From Paracoccus sp. JM45 (GTDB taxonomy: Bacteria > Pseudomonadota > Alphaproteobacteria > Rhodobacterales > Rhodobacteraceae): a stretch of 64,000 nt of DNA. Under the pieces are notes generated by a model that made no database searches, was not told the DNA's origin, and saw only the letters and a list, made by a program, of their open reading frames with translations. Location of the stretch: positions 31,544 to 95,543 of the forward strand of contig NZ_QQVY01000010.1 of NCBI RefSeq assembly GCF_003590715.1. The letters run 5' to 3'. Shown piece after piece: positions 30,448 through 38,651 of this stretch. Made by a program: the position numbers and the translations under genes. Every line of letters begins with the position of its first letter. Position 1 is the first letter of the stretch.

Positions 30448-33087
30448 TCAGTGGATCGGCGCGTCGGGACGCGGGCCTTCGCCCACCGCACCCAGCCGCG
30501 ACCCGGCTGTGCCGATGCGGTCGGCAACCATCAGCCCGTCGGGGCCAGCACTGACCTTGACGGTCGCACCGTCCATCACCTGACCCGACAACAGCAGTTC
30601 CGCCAAGGGGTCCTGCAACGCGCGCTGGATCACCCGTTTCAGCGGACGTGCGCCAAAGACCGGATCATAGCCCTGATCGGCCAGCCATGTCCACGCGGCG
30701 TCATCCAGATCCAGCATGATCTTGCGACCGGCCAAGCGTGCCTCAAGCAGGGCCAGCTGCACGGTGACGATGCCATCCATGTTCGACCGCGACAGACGGC
30801 GGAAGATGATGATCTCGTCCAGACGGTTCAGGAACTCGGGGCGGAAGTGGTTGCGCACCGCGTCCATGACGTGATGGCGTGCCTCGGTCCCGTCGGCATC
30901 CTCGGGCAGGTGTGACAGCGCCTGCGATCCAAGGTTCGAGGTCAGGATGATCAGCGTCTGTTTGAAGTCCACCGTCCGGCCCTGACCATCGGTCAGCACA
31001 CCGTCATCCAGCACCTGCAACAGCACGTTGAAGACGTCGGGATGGGCCTTTTCCACCTCGTCGAACAGGATCACCTGATAGGGGCGACGACGCACCGCCT
31101 CGGTCAACACACCGCCTTCGTCATAGCCGACATAACCCGGAGGGGCACCGATCAGACGCGAGACCGAGTGTTTCTCCATAAATTCGGACATGTCTATGCG
31201 GACCATCGCGCTGTCATCGTCGAACATATATTCGGCCAGCGCCTTGGTCAGCTCGGTTTTACCCACGCCGGTTGGCCCAAGGAACAGGAATGACCCAAGC
31301 GGACGGTTTTCGTCGTTCAGACCTGCGCGTGCACGACGCACGGCATTGCTTACGGCGGTCACGGCCTCGGACTGGCCGATGACGCGCTTGCCGATCTGCT
31401 CTTCCATCTTCAGCAGCTTGTCGCGTTCGCCTTCCAGCATCTTGGCAGTGGGAATGCCGGTCCAGCGTTCCACCACCTCGGCGATCTGTTCGGGGCGCAC
31501 GGCTTCTTCGACCAGCAATCCGTCGGCACCGGTGGTTTCGGCATCGGCCATCTGCTTTTCCAGCTGCGGGATGATACCATAGGACAGTTCCCCCGCGCGG
31601 GCCAGATTGCCTTCGCGTTTGGCCTGATCCAGTTCGGCACGGGCGCGGTCCAGCTGTTCGGTCACATGGCGCGACCCTTCCAGCCGGTCACGTTCGGCTT
31701 GCCAGCGGGCGGTCATTTCGGCGCTGCGTTCCTGAACATCGGACAGCTCTTTTTCCAGCCGTTCCAGACGGTCCTTGGATGCGGCGTCGTCCTCTTTCTT
31801 CAGGGCTTCGGACTCGATCTGCATTTGCAGGATCTGGCGGTCCAGCTGGTCCAGTTCTTCGGGCTTGCTGTCCACCTCCATCCGCAGGCGGCTGGCGGCT
31901 TCGTCAACAAGGTCGATGGCTTTGTCAGGCAGGAAGCGGTCGGTGATATAGCGGTTCGACAATTGCGCAGCCGCCACCAGTGCGGCGTCGCTGATGCGGA
32001 CCCCGTGGTGCAATTCGTATTTTTCCTTGATGCCGCGCAGGATACTGATCGTGTCCTGAACGGTCGGTTCGGCCACGACAACCGGCTGGAAGCGACGAGC
32101 AAGGGCCGCGTCCTTTTCGATATACTTGCGGTATTCGTCCAGCGTCGTGGCACCCACGCAATGCAGTTCGCCCCGCGCCAGCGCCGGTTTGATCAGGTTG
32201 GCTGCATCCATCGCACCTTCGGATTTGCCCGCGCCGACCAGCGTGTGCAATTCGTCGATGAACAGGATCACCTCGCCATCGGCGGATTCGATTTCCTTCA
32301 GGATCGACTTCAGCCGTTCCTCGAAATCGCCGCGATATTTGGCACCGGCAATCAGCGCGCCCATGTCCAGCGACATCAGGCGTTTGTCACGAAGGGATTC
32401 GGGCACATCACCGTCGATGATGCGAAGGGCCAGACCTTCGGCGATGGCGGTTTTACCCACACCGGGTTCGCCAATCAGCACAGGGTTGTTCTTGGTGCGG
32501 CGCGACAGGACCTGCATGGCGCGACGGATTTCTTCGTCACGACCGATGATCGGGTCGATCTTGCCGTCGCGGGCAGCGGCAGTCAGGTCGCGGGCGTATT
32601 TTTCCAGCGCTTCATAGCTGTCTTCGGCGGATGCGCTGTCGGCGGTGCGACCTTTGCGGATATCGTTAATGGCCGCATTCAGCGCCTGCGCGTTGACGCC
32701 ACCGGTGGTCAGCGCGTCACGGGCGGTGGTGTTGACCATGGCCAAGGCCATCAGCACACGTTCGGCAGGCACAAAACTGTCGCCGGCTTTTTTGGCCAGC
32801 TGCTCGGCCTCGTCCAGAACCCGCACCATGGAAGGGTCGACATAGGTCTGACCACTGCCGCCGGTGACTTTAGGCTGTTTGGCCACAGCCTGATCGACGG
32901 CCAGACGCACCGATTGTGCATCACCGCCCGAACGGGTGATCAGATTCGAGGCAAGGCCCTGATCGTCATCCATCAATGCCTTCAACAGGTGTTCGGGCAT
33001 GACACGTTGCTGGCTTTCGCGCATCGCGATGGTCTGGGCTGACTGAAGGAACCCACGCGAGCGTTCCGTGAACTTTTCCATGTTCAT
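30448..33087 (-). CDS. clpB: ATP-dependent disaggregase chaperone ClpB
   Basis: A hexameric AAA+ chaperone that threads and rescues aggregated proteins together with DnaK. N-terminal Clp-N domain (1-145), first AAA module with Walker A GEPGVGKT (206-213), an M-domain coiled coil (about 400-525) which marks ClpB rather than ClpA or ClpC, and a second AAA module with [10 protein letters not shown] near 610. 879 residues, standard. Start ATG 33087 has GGAG upstream; a second ATG two codons later is possible. Controlled by a sigma-32-type promoter at 33170-33197. Confidence 0.97.
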   Translation of the reverse strand: MNMEKFTERSRGFLQSAQTIAMRESQQRVMPEHLLKALMDDDQGLASNLITRSGGDAQSVRLAVDQAVAKQPKVTGGSGQTYVDPSMVRVLDEAEQLAKKAGDSFVPAERVLMALAMVNTTARDALTTGGVNAQALNAAINDIRKGRTADSASAEDSYEALEKYARDLTAAARDGKIDPIIGRDEEIRRAMQVLSRRTKNNPVLIGEPGVGKTAIAEGLALRIIDGDVPESLRDKRLMSLDMGALIAGAKYRGDFEERLKSILKEIESADGEVILFIDELHTLVGAGKSEGAMDAANLIKPALARGELHCVGATTLDEYRKYIEKDAALARRFQPVVVAEPTVQDTISILRGIKEKYELHHGVRISDAALVAAAQLSNRYITDRFLPDKAIDLVDEAASRLRMEVDSKPEELDQLDRQILQMQIESEALKKEDDAASKDRLERLEKELSDVQERSAEMTARWQAERDRLEGSRHVTEQLDRARAELDQAKREGNLARAGELSYGIIPQLEKQMADAETTGADGLLVEEAVRPEQIAEVVERWTGIPTAKMLEGERDKLLKMEEQIGKRVIGQSEAVTAVSNAVRRARAGLNDENRPLGSFLFLGPTGVGKTELTKALAEYMFDDDSAMVRIDMSEFMEKHSVSRLIGAPPGYVGYDEGGVLTEAVRRRPYQVILFDEVEKAHPDVFNVLLQVLDDGVLTDGQGRTVDFKQTLIILTSNLGSQALSHLPEDADGTEARHHVMDAVRNHFRPEFLNRLDEIIIFRRLSRSNMDGIVTVQLALLEARLAGRKIMLDLDDAAWTWLADQGYDPVFGARPLKRVIQRALQDPLAELLLSGQVMDGATVKVSAGPDGLMVADRIGTAGSRLGAVGEGPRPDAPIH

Positions 33088-33169
33088 CGGGCAATCTCCA
33101 TCTTTAGGTTAGCCCCCGAAATCCGGGCGCCCGCATCCGGCACGCCCCCTTTACGGGTCTCTGATCAAG

Positions 33170-33197
33170 AAATGGGAGTTTTCACGGAGCTTTCAAG
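33170..33197 (-). promoter_or_regulatory. Heat-shock (sigma-32, RpoH) promoter of clpB
   Basis: Read on the minus strand, CTTGAAA (33197-33191) and TCCCATTT (33177-33170) are separated by 13 bases, matching the sigma-32 consensus CTTGAA-N13-17-CCCCATNT with one mismatch in the -10. Transcription would start near 33163, leaving about 75 bases of leader. Confidence 0.78.
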
Positions 33198-33250
33198 ACT
33201 GAAGCGAACATGTCATAACGCCGCGATTTTTCCGGAAAAATGGGGTCATC

Positions 33251-33937
33251 ATGGACGACAGGCTGATTGTGGCGATGGACGTGCCGAACGCGCTTGCGGG
33301 ACTGGCACTGGCCGAAAAGCTGGGCGATGCGGTCAATTTTTATAAGATCGGGCTGGGCATGCTGACCGGCGGCGGTCTGGCCTTGGCCAATGAGCTAAAG
33401 CAGGAACACGGCAAGCGCATCTTTCTGGACATGAAACTGTTCGATATCGGTGCCACGGTCGAGGCTGCTGTCCGCGGTCTGGCCCAATATGACATCGATT
33501 TCCTGACCGTGCATGGCGACCCGCATGTGGTGCGCGCCGCGAAAGAAGGCGCTGCGGGCAGCAAGATGAAGATCCTTGGCGTGACGATCCTGACATCACT
33601 GGAACGCGCCGATCTGGATGCGGGGATGATGCAGGCAGGCGATCTGCATGACATTACCGTCGAACGCGCCGCCCGCGCATATGAGGCGGGTGCCGATGGC
33701 ATCATCTGTTCCCCGCGCGAAGCACAGGCCATCCGCGCCATTCCCGATTCGCGTCTGATCATCACACCCGGCGTGCGTCCCAGTGGCGCGGCCCTTGGTG
33801 ACCAGAAGCGTGTGGAAACCCCCGCCAGCGCGATTGCAGCCGGTGCAGACCATATCGTGGTCGGTCGTCCGGTCTGGCAGGCCGCCGATCCGCGCGCGGC
33901 CGCCCAAGCGATCCTGTCCGAGATTCGCACGCATTGA
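33251..33937 (+). CDS. pyrF: Orotidine 5'-phosphate decarboxylase PyrF
   Basis: Final step of UMP synthesis. The catalytic tetrad motif DxKxxD is present in FLDMKLFDIG (D60, K62, D65), with VTILTSL and the phosphate-binding TPGVRP and ADHIVVGRPVW at the C-terminus. 228 residues, normal. Divergent from clpB with 163 bases between them. Confidence 0.96.
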   Translation: MDDRLIVAMDVPNALAGLALAEKLGDAVNFYKIGLGMLTGGGLALANELKQEHGKRIFLDMKLFDIGATVEAAVRGLAQYDIDFLTVHGDPHVVRAAKEGAAGSKMKILGVTILTSLERADLDAGMMQAGDLHDITVERAARAYEAGADGIICSPREAQAIRAIPDSRLIITPGVRPSGAALGDQKRVETPASAIAAGADHIVVGRPVWQAADPRAAAQAILSEIRTH

Positions 33938-33949
33938 CGCAATGGCTTT

Positions 33950-33973
33950 CCCTTGCCACCATCGTGGCAGGGG
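33950..33973 (+). promoter_or_regulatory. Hairpin that covers the Shine-Dalgarno of the next gene
   Basis: CCCTTGCCAC and GTGGCAGGGG form a 10-bp stem (one G-T pair) with a CATC loop. Its right arm supplies most of the AGGGGGA ribosome-binding site 7 bases before ATG 33981, so folding would hide it. Confidence 0.45.
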
Positions 33974-33980
33974 GACGGTC

Positions 33981-34676
33981 ATGGATAACGGCAGCGCACA
34001 AAAGGCCCATAACGATCTGGTCATGTCCTTTCTGGCCGTGCGCCGCGCCATCGGAGGCTTGGGATATTTCCTGCCCCTTGCGCTGATCGCTTTCGCGCTT
34101 CTGTCGGGGCAGGGGCTGCAAACCAGCATCTCTGCCGCCTATTATTCCCCGATGAGAGAGGTCTTTGTCGGCACGCTGATCGCACAGGCCGTATTCCTAT
34201 GGAGCTATGAGGGGTTCCGCCCCGATGCGGGTGAAATCATCACCGACCGCCGGACGGCACGGGTCGCAGCCATGGCTATCGCATTGGTGGCCTTGGCCCC
34301 GACCAGCGGTCCCCAGCAACCCTGCACCTTATTGCAATGCGTCTTGGGTGCTTCCTTTGCCGCCATGGTGCATCTGGTGGCGGCTGCTGTCTTTTTTCTG
34401 GCGCTGGCGGTTTTCTGTCTGGTGCTATTTGTCAAAGGTGATAGCGGCAGCGTGGAAAAACGGGCATCGAACCGTATTTATCGTCTTTGCGGCTGGCTGA
34501 TTCTGGGCAGCATCGGAATGATCGGGCTGCTGTTTGTCACGGGGCTAGAGGATACGCTGTCGTGGCTGCGACCTGTCTTTATCCTTGAAGCTGTCGCGGT
34601 TTTCGCCTTTGCCACCAGCTGGGCCGTCAAGGGCGATGCGCTAAGGCCGCTGGTGCGTGGTATGGCCGGACCTTAG
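33981..34676 (+). CDS. Polytopic membrane protein of unknown function
   Basis: A 231-residue protein with about six hydrophobic segments (for example YFLPLALIAFALLSG, VFVGTLIAQAVFLWSY, MVHLVAAAVFFLALAVFCLV). No catalytic motif is visible. A region with two Cys (PCTLLQC) lies between helices 3 and 4. ATG 33981 with AGGGGGA upstream is preferred to earlier in-frame codons inside pyrF. The end overlaps the convergent Nudix gene by 36 bases. Confidence 0.78.
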   Translation: MDNGSAQKAHNDLVMSFLAVRRAIGGLGYFLPLALIAFALLSGQGLQTSISAAYYSPMREVFVGTLIAQAVFLWSYEGFRPDAGEIITDRRTARVAAMAIALVALAPTSGPQQPCTLLQCVLGASFAAMVHLVAAAVFFLALAVFCLVLFVKGDSGSVEKRASNRIYRLCGWLILGSIGMIGLLFVTGLEDTLSWLRPVFILEAVAVFAFATSWAVKGDALRPLVRGMAGP

Positions 34677-35063
34677 AATCCAGTCGCAAAAATGCGGGAT
34701 GCGACGGGGATGGGCCAGATAGGCCGCTATGGGCATCATGCACCATTCCTGCCCCTCCTCCCCGAAACGAATCGCGGCGATATCGGCGTCGGTTATTCTG
34801 CCGGTGAACAGCCACGACATCATCTGCGGCATCTGTAATGAGGGGAAGGCATGGCCCCGAAGCGATTCGGGGGGCAGATGCAGGGAAAATTCCTCGTCCA
34901 ATTCGCGCAGGGCGCATTTGATCGGGGTTTCCTGCCCCTCGCGGCCACCGCCGGGCAGATCCCAATGGGCGGGGAAGGGGATATCCGGTTTGTCATCCCG
35001 CAGATAGACCAGCATATCCGCGCCGCAGGTCAGCAGCAGCTTGGCACCGTTAAAATCGCTCAT
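34641..35063 (-). CDS. Nudix hydrolase
   Basis: 140 residues with a Nudix box in the order GGGREGQETPIKCALRELDE, that is Gx5Ex7REUxEE with the terminal acidic residues shifted slightly (RELDEEF). Upstream is YLRDDKPDIPFPAHWDLPGG. Substrate unknown; likely a nucleotide or dinucleotide polyphosphate. The start overlaps the stop of the amidohydrolase gene as ATGA, so the two are coupled. Confidence 0.88.
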   Translation of the reverse strand: MSDFNGAKLLLTCGADMLVYLRDDKPDIPFPAHWDLPGGGREGQETPIKCALRELDEEFSLHLPPESLRGHAFPSLQMPQMMSWLFTGRITDADIAAIRFGEEGQEWCMMPIAAYLAHPRRIPHFCDWILRSGHTTHQRP

Positions 35064-35923
35064 TCAGCCGCAATCTGGCCATTGGGCTGGATGCTGTCCA
35101 GACCGGCCAGCCGCTTGATGACGCCTTCGATCCGGCCAGCAAAGCGATCGAAATCAGGTCGCGGGGTAATGGTTTTTTCATCCATATAAAGCGAGCGGTC
35201 GATTTCCAGCTGTACCACATGGATATTTTGCGCGGGCCGGCCATAGGCCGAACAGATATAGGCCCCCGAAAAGGGCGAATTGCGGCGGATGCGCCAGCCG
35301 CCATGTTCGATCGCGGCGCAGACGGCATCCGACACGCGGGCGGATGCGGACAGGCCGTGGCGGTTGCCCAGCACCATATCGGGTCGCATACCTTGCAGAT
35401 GCGCCAGCGAATCATGTGGCATGGAATGCATGTCGATCAGGATCGCCTGACCGAATCGCCGGCGTGCCTCGCAAATCAGGGCAGTCAGGGCCTGATGATA
35501 GGGCCGCCAGCACAGATCGATTCGCCGGTCGGCTTCGGATTTGTCGATCTGGCGGTGGTGGATGACCCTTCCTTGCGACACGACACGGGGAATCACGCCC
35601 AATCCGGCCATGGTCCGCTGGTTCAGCGGATGACGCGGAACGCCGCGCACAACCATGGGGTCGATCTCGTCCACGCCGCGGTTCAGATCGACGATACAGC
35701 GGGGAATGCGCGATGATATGGACACCGCACCATAGTTCGCAGCAGGCGCGATAAGCCTGTCCACAAAGGCATCTTCTGACGAACGCAACAGGTGAACGGG
35801 CAAACGCGCGTCGCGTAAAAACCAGTCAGGATAATCGCAACCCGAATGGGGCGATGCAAAGATGACACCGCTTTCCCATGTCTGCGGGCGGGTCAGAACA
35901 AAGGATGGTTCAGGCTGTGACAC
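35060..35923 (-). CDS. N-formylglutamate amidohydrolase-family protein
   Basis: 287 residues of the N-formylglutamate amidohydrolase (HutG-like) family: FASPHSGCDYP near residue 22, VDLNRGVDEIDP, and IDMHSMPHD carry the expected metal-binding His and Asp residues. Start is GTG 35923 with GAGG upstream. No other histidine-degradation genes are nearby, so a role outside the hut pathway is possible. Confidence 0.88.
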   Translation of the reverse strand: MSQPEPSFVLTRPQTWESGVIFASPHSGCDYPDWFLRDARLPVHLLRSSEDAFVDRLIAPAANYGAVSISSRIPRCIVDLNRGVDEIDPMVVRGVPRHPLNQRTMAGLGVIPRVVSQGRVIHHRQIDKSEADRRIDLCWRPYHQALTALICEARRRFGQAILIDMHSMPHDSLAHLQGMRPDMVLGNRHGLSASARVSDAVCAAIEHGGWRIRRNSPFSGAYICSAYGRPAQNIHVVQLEIDRSLYMDEKTITPRPDFDRFAGRIEGVIKRLAGLDSIQPNGQIAAE

Positions 35924-35988
35924 GGGTCGGACCTCGGGATCTGTCGCAACAAACTATATAAACCTGAAAAAGTTGCTGCCGATAGGTC

Positions 35989-36017
35989 TTGAATACCCCC
36001 AAAAGCCCCGTTATAGA
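35989..36017 (+). promoter_or_regulatory. Sigma-70-type promoter for tRNA-Val
   Basis: TTGAAT (35989-35994) and TATAGA (36012-36017) with the ideal 17-base spacer, 65 bases before the tRNA. Confidence 0.65.
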
Positions 36018-36081
36018 CCCTCCAACCAAGAGGTAACCAGACAGTTTCCAGACGGAAACAAGATAGTTCTTCGAGGAGCGT

Positions 36082-36156
36082 GGGCGGTTAGCTCAGCGGT
36101 AGAGCACTACGTTGACATCGTAGTGGCCACTGGTTCGATCCCAGTACCGCCCACCA
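36082..36156 (+). tRNA. tRNA-Val (anticodon GAC)
   Basis: Cloverleaf folds by eye: acceptor GGGCGGT/ACCGCCC, D-arm GCTCAGCGGTAGAGC, anticodon stem CTACG/CGTAG with loop TTGACAT (anticodon GAC at 36114-36116), T-arm CTGGTTCGATCCCAG, and encoded CCA at 36154-36156. 75 bases. It decodes GUC and GUU. Confidence 0.96.
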
Positions 36157-36170
36157 TATTATTTTCGCCG

Positions 36171-36200
36171 CCCCTGGCAACCGTCGGGGGTTTTTGTTTT
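36171..36200 (+). terminator. Rho-independent terminator after tRNA-Val
   Basis: CCCC and GGGG arms (with an inner GG/CC pair) followed by TTTTTGTTTT, 15 bases after the tRNA end. Confidence 0.65.
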
Positions 36201-36239
36201 CCTGGCGGCTGCGATGCGCCGCGATGATGGAGAAGACCG

Positions 36240-36365
36240 ATGAAGGTTCGCAACTCGCTCCGCTCGCTCAAGAGCCGGCACCGTGACTGCCAAATCGTAC
36301 GCCGTAAAGGCCGTACCTACGTGATCAACAAGACTAACCGCCGCTTCAAGGCTCGTCAGGGCTGA
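36240..36365 (+). CDS. rpmJ: 50S ribosomal protein L36 (RpmJ, zinc-free type)
   Basis: A 41-residue protein starting [17 protein letters not shown] and ending NRRFKARQG. It is the longer L36 paralogue with a single Cys instead of the CCHC zinc site (the C-minus form). GGAGAAGACCG precedes the ATG. A clear terminator follows at 36416. Confidence 0.95.
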   Translation: MKVRNSLRSLKSRHRDCQIVRRKGRTYVINKTNRRFKARQG

Positions 36366-36415
36366 TTGCTGCGGGTCTTGCCGGATTTCGGCAGATCTTG
36401 GAAAACGACCGGAAC

Positions 36416-36441
36416 AACCCGCCCTTTCAGGCGGGTTTTTT
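36416..36441 (+). terminator. Rho-independent terminator after rpmJ
   Basis: AACCCGCC and GGCGGGTT pair around CCTTTCA-type loop bases, followed by TTTTTT. Confidence 0.9.
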
Positions 36442-36461
36442 CATGTCCAAAAGGCATCCGC

Positions 36462-36965
36462 ATGATTCGCCAGACCCATAAGACAACAGATTCGATATCC
36501 GAGGCGGTCTGGTCCCCCTGCCGCAGCTATCGCTATGCGCTGACGCGACGGTGGGGTGACGGGGCCGGTCTGGGAATCGTGATGCTGAATCCGTCGACCG
36601 CTGATGCCTTTCGTAATGATCCGACCGTGGAGCGATGTGAAAGGCGGGCGCGGGCTTTGGGCTATGGTGCGTTCCGGGTGGTCAATCTGTTCGCCTTTTG
36701 CGCCACGGACCCGCGCGATTTGCGGCAGGCCGCGCAGCCCGTCGGACCCGATAATGATTCGTTCCTGCTGGAAGCTGCCGGATGGGCCGACGCCATTCTG
36801 TGCGGTTGGGGCGTCCACGGCGCGCATCAGGGCCGTCACATGCAGGTCGAACAGCTTTTACGCGGGGCAGGGGCATCGCTTTTTCATCTGGGTCTGACCA
36901 AGGATGGCCTGCCGCGTCACCCTTTATACGTGGCTTACAGGCAGGGTCCGGAAAAATGGCATTAA
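36462..36965 (+). CDS. DUF1643 domain-containing protein
   Basis: 167 residues. The DUF1643 core is recognisable: YRYALTRRWGDG, IVMLNPSTADAFRNDPTVER, VNLFAFCATDP and ILCGWGVHG. The family is of unknown function and is often found in accessory DNA. ATG 36462 directly follows the rpmJ terminator and has AAGG upstream; in-frame codons back to 36366 would lie within the terminator. Confidence 0.85.
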   Translation: MIRQTHKTTDSISEAVWSPCRSYRYALTRRWGDGAGLGIVMLNPSTADAFRNDPTVERCERRARALGYGAFRVVNLFAFCATDPRDLRQAAQPVGPDNDSFLLEAAGWADAILCGWGVHGAHQGRHMQVEQLLRGAGASLFHLGLTKDGLPRHPLYVAYRQGPEKWH

Positions 36966-37057
36966 GGTTTTATTAATTATCCGTTTCTGGGTTCTGACGG
37001 AATTGCGTATTCTGCGGGTTATCGGCACATCGCCGTTCGGATGCGGGGTTCAGGACA

Positions 37058-38008
37058 ATGTTTCTCATCGGTGGTCTTTTGGGTCTGGTGATGACCGGCA
37101 TGATGATGGATGCCGCCTCGTCCATCTCCCCTTCCGAGGGGGAGGACGAGGATGCGACTGATCCCGATGCAACGCCCGAACCTGACAACGACCTTCCCCC
37201 CATCATGCCCGGGGATAACCCCGAGGATGACATCCCCCCCTTGCCGGATGACCCCAAAGAACCGCCCCTGATCGAAGGTTCGGCGGATGCCGATATGTTG
37301 ATGGGCACCGCCGAGGATGATGTGATTCGCGGCGGTGACGGTGCGGATGATCTGCGCGGCGGTCTGGGCGATGACCTGATATATGCCGGTCAGGGCGATG
37401 ACTGGGTGCAGGGTGATTCCGAATACGGGGTCGGCGGCGATGATATCATCTATGGCGGCTTGGGCGATGATATGATGGCCGGACAGGGTGGCGACGATCT
37501 GGTTTATGGCGAAGAAGGCGATGACACCCTGTTCGGCGGCGAGGGGAATGATTCCCTGTTTGGCGGCGCTGGCAACAATATTCTTGCGGGGCATGACGGC
37601 AATGACGTACTGGTGTCCACGCAAGGCAGTGATGATCTGGACGGTGGGGCGGGCGATGATGTGCTGATCGGGCATGATGGCCGCGAAACCGTCTGGATGA
37701 ACGGCGGCGAAGGTGATGACACGCTGATGCCGGGCGCGTATGACTTTGTGTCGGGCAATGACGGCCACGACAGCTTTATTTTGCGCGACACTGCCGAAGG
37801 TTTCCCGACCGTCGCCGATTTCGATGCCACGCAGGATCAGGTGGTTCTGCATCTGGACGCCGATACCGCCAAGGATGCCGATATTACCTTGCATCAGGAT
37901 CAGGATGGCACCTATCTGCTGGGGGTGAACGGACATACCGTCGGGCGTTTCCTGCAGGACGGTGGACTGACAATCGGTGATATCCGTGTCGTCACGACCG
38001 CGGGCTGA
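37058..38008 (+). CDS. RTX-type calcium-binding repeat protein with N-terminal hydrophobic segment
   Basis: 316 residues: hydrophobic N-terminus (MFLIGGLLGLVMTGMMM), an acidic Pro/Asp/Glu linker (22-70), Gly/Asp-rich nonapeptide repeats of the GGxGxDxUx type (about 74-225) that form a calcium-loaded beta-roll, and a C-terminal domain with TVADFDATQDQVVLHLD. Secreted RTX proteins normally have no N-terminal membrane segment, so this one may be anchored or use another route. No ABC/MFP secretion genes are adjacent. Confidence 0.88.
   Translation: MFLIGGLLGLVMTGMMMDAASSISPSEGEDEDATDPDATPEPDNDLPPIMPGDNPEDDIPPLPDDPKEPPLIEGSADADMLMGTAEDDVIRGGDGADDLRGGLGDDLIYAGQGDDWVQGDSEYGVGGDDIIYGGLGDDMMAGQGGDDLVYGEEGDDTLFGGEGNDSLFGGAGNNILAGHDGNDVLVSTQGSDDLDGGAGDDVLIGHDGRETVWMNGGEGDDTLMPGAYDFVSGNDGHDSFILRDTAEGFPTVADFDATQDQVVLHLDADTAKDADITLHQDQDGTYLLGVNGHTVGRFLQDGGLTIGDIRVVTTAG
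37277..37733 (+). repeat. RTX nonapeptide repeats (protein level)
   Basis: About a dozen Gly/Asp-rich units such as GGLGDDLIY, GGEGNDSLF and GGAGDDVLI. At the DNA level they are diverged and do not form a simple tandem repeat. Confidence 0.85.
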
Positions 38009-38150
38009 CCATCTGTCAGGGCTTTCCTTTTAAACCATTGTCACCTATACGCGCGCATCTGGCGGACTCAGGTCCGCCCGATACTCCATGGGCCTGTGCT
38101 GGACGACATCCCGGCCTGCGCCATAACCCTTAGTCCGAAAGGAGATCCCG

Positions 38151-38420
38151 ATGTCGATCACCGTTGAAGAAAAGAACCGCCTGATTAAAGAATTCGGTAC
38201 CAAAGAAGGTGACACCGGTTCGCCGGAAGTTCAGGTTGCGATCCTGACCTCGCGCATCACCACCTTGACCGAGCACTTCAAGTCGCACAAAAAAGACAAC
38301 CACTCGCGCCGTGGTTTGCTGATGATGGTTGCACAGCGTCGTAAGCTGCTGGACTATCTGAAAGGCAAAGAAGTCGCACGTTATACCGACCTGATCGGTA
38401 AACTGGGTATCCGCCGCTAA
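38151..38420 (+). CDS. rpsO: 30S ribosomal protein S15
   Basis: An 89-residue 16S rRNA-binding protein ([51 protein letters not shown]). AAAGGAG precedes the ATG. First gene of the conserved rpsO-pnp unit. The 142-base leader holds a GGCGGAC/GTCCGCC hairpin at 38061-38078 and could house autoregulation by S15. Confidence 0.97.
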   Translation: MSITVEEKNRLIKEFGTKEGDTGSPEVQVAILTSRITTLTEHFKSHKKDNHSRRGLLMMVAQRRKLLDYLKGKEVARYTDLIGKLGIRR

Positions 38421-38446
38421 TTTTTTCCGGTTTTCCGGATGGAAAG

Positions 38447-38470
38447 CGCCCGTAGCATTTGCTGCGGGCG
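38447..38470 (+). terminator. Stem-loop between rpsO and pnp
   Basis: A 10-bp stem CGCCCGTAGC/GCTGCGGGCG with loop ATTT, followed only by TTCTG. It could be a leaky terminator for rpsO or, as in other bacteria, an RNase III-type processing site controlling pnp. Confidence 0.6.
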
Positions 38471-38651
38471 TTCTGCGTTATGGGGGGATGTGCCCCCCAC
38501 TTCCCAAACAGTGCATTTTCCTGTATCTGCCGACCATCTGCGACGTGAGGTCCTAGCCCCGGGGCACATGCAAAGGATAGGGGCGGCGGCAATGGGGTCG
38601 CCATATGACACGGGGTATCCGGAGGGCCGGACCGCTCCCAGAGGAAATCAG

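Noticed and set aside
31666..33042. 458-codon plus-strand frame opposite clpB
   Set aside because: Antisense shadow of clpB, no recognisable domain.
36082..36156. tRNA-Val as an integration site for a mobile element
   Set aside because: No integrase, direct repeat of the tRNA 3' end, or compositional shift lies on either side. The neighbours are rpmJ and ordinary genes.
35862..36227. 121-codon frame running through the tRNA-Val gene
   Set aside because: It overlaps a clear tRNA and its promoter and has no coding features.
37277..37733. Gly/Asp repeat region as a tandem DNA repeat
   Set aside because: The periodicity is explained by RTX protein repeats, and the DNA units are diverged.
38439..38651. 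Extended N-terminus of PNPase
   Set aside because: The extra codons cover the rpsO-pnp stem-loop, and ATG 38652 has a good ribosome-binding site and the canonical PNPase start.
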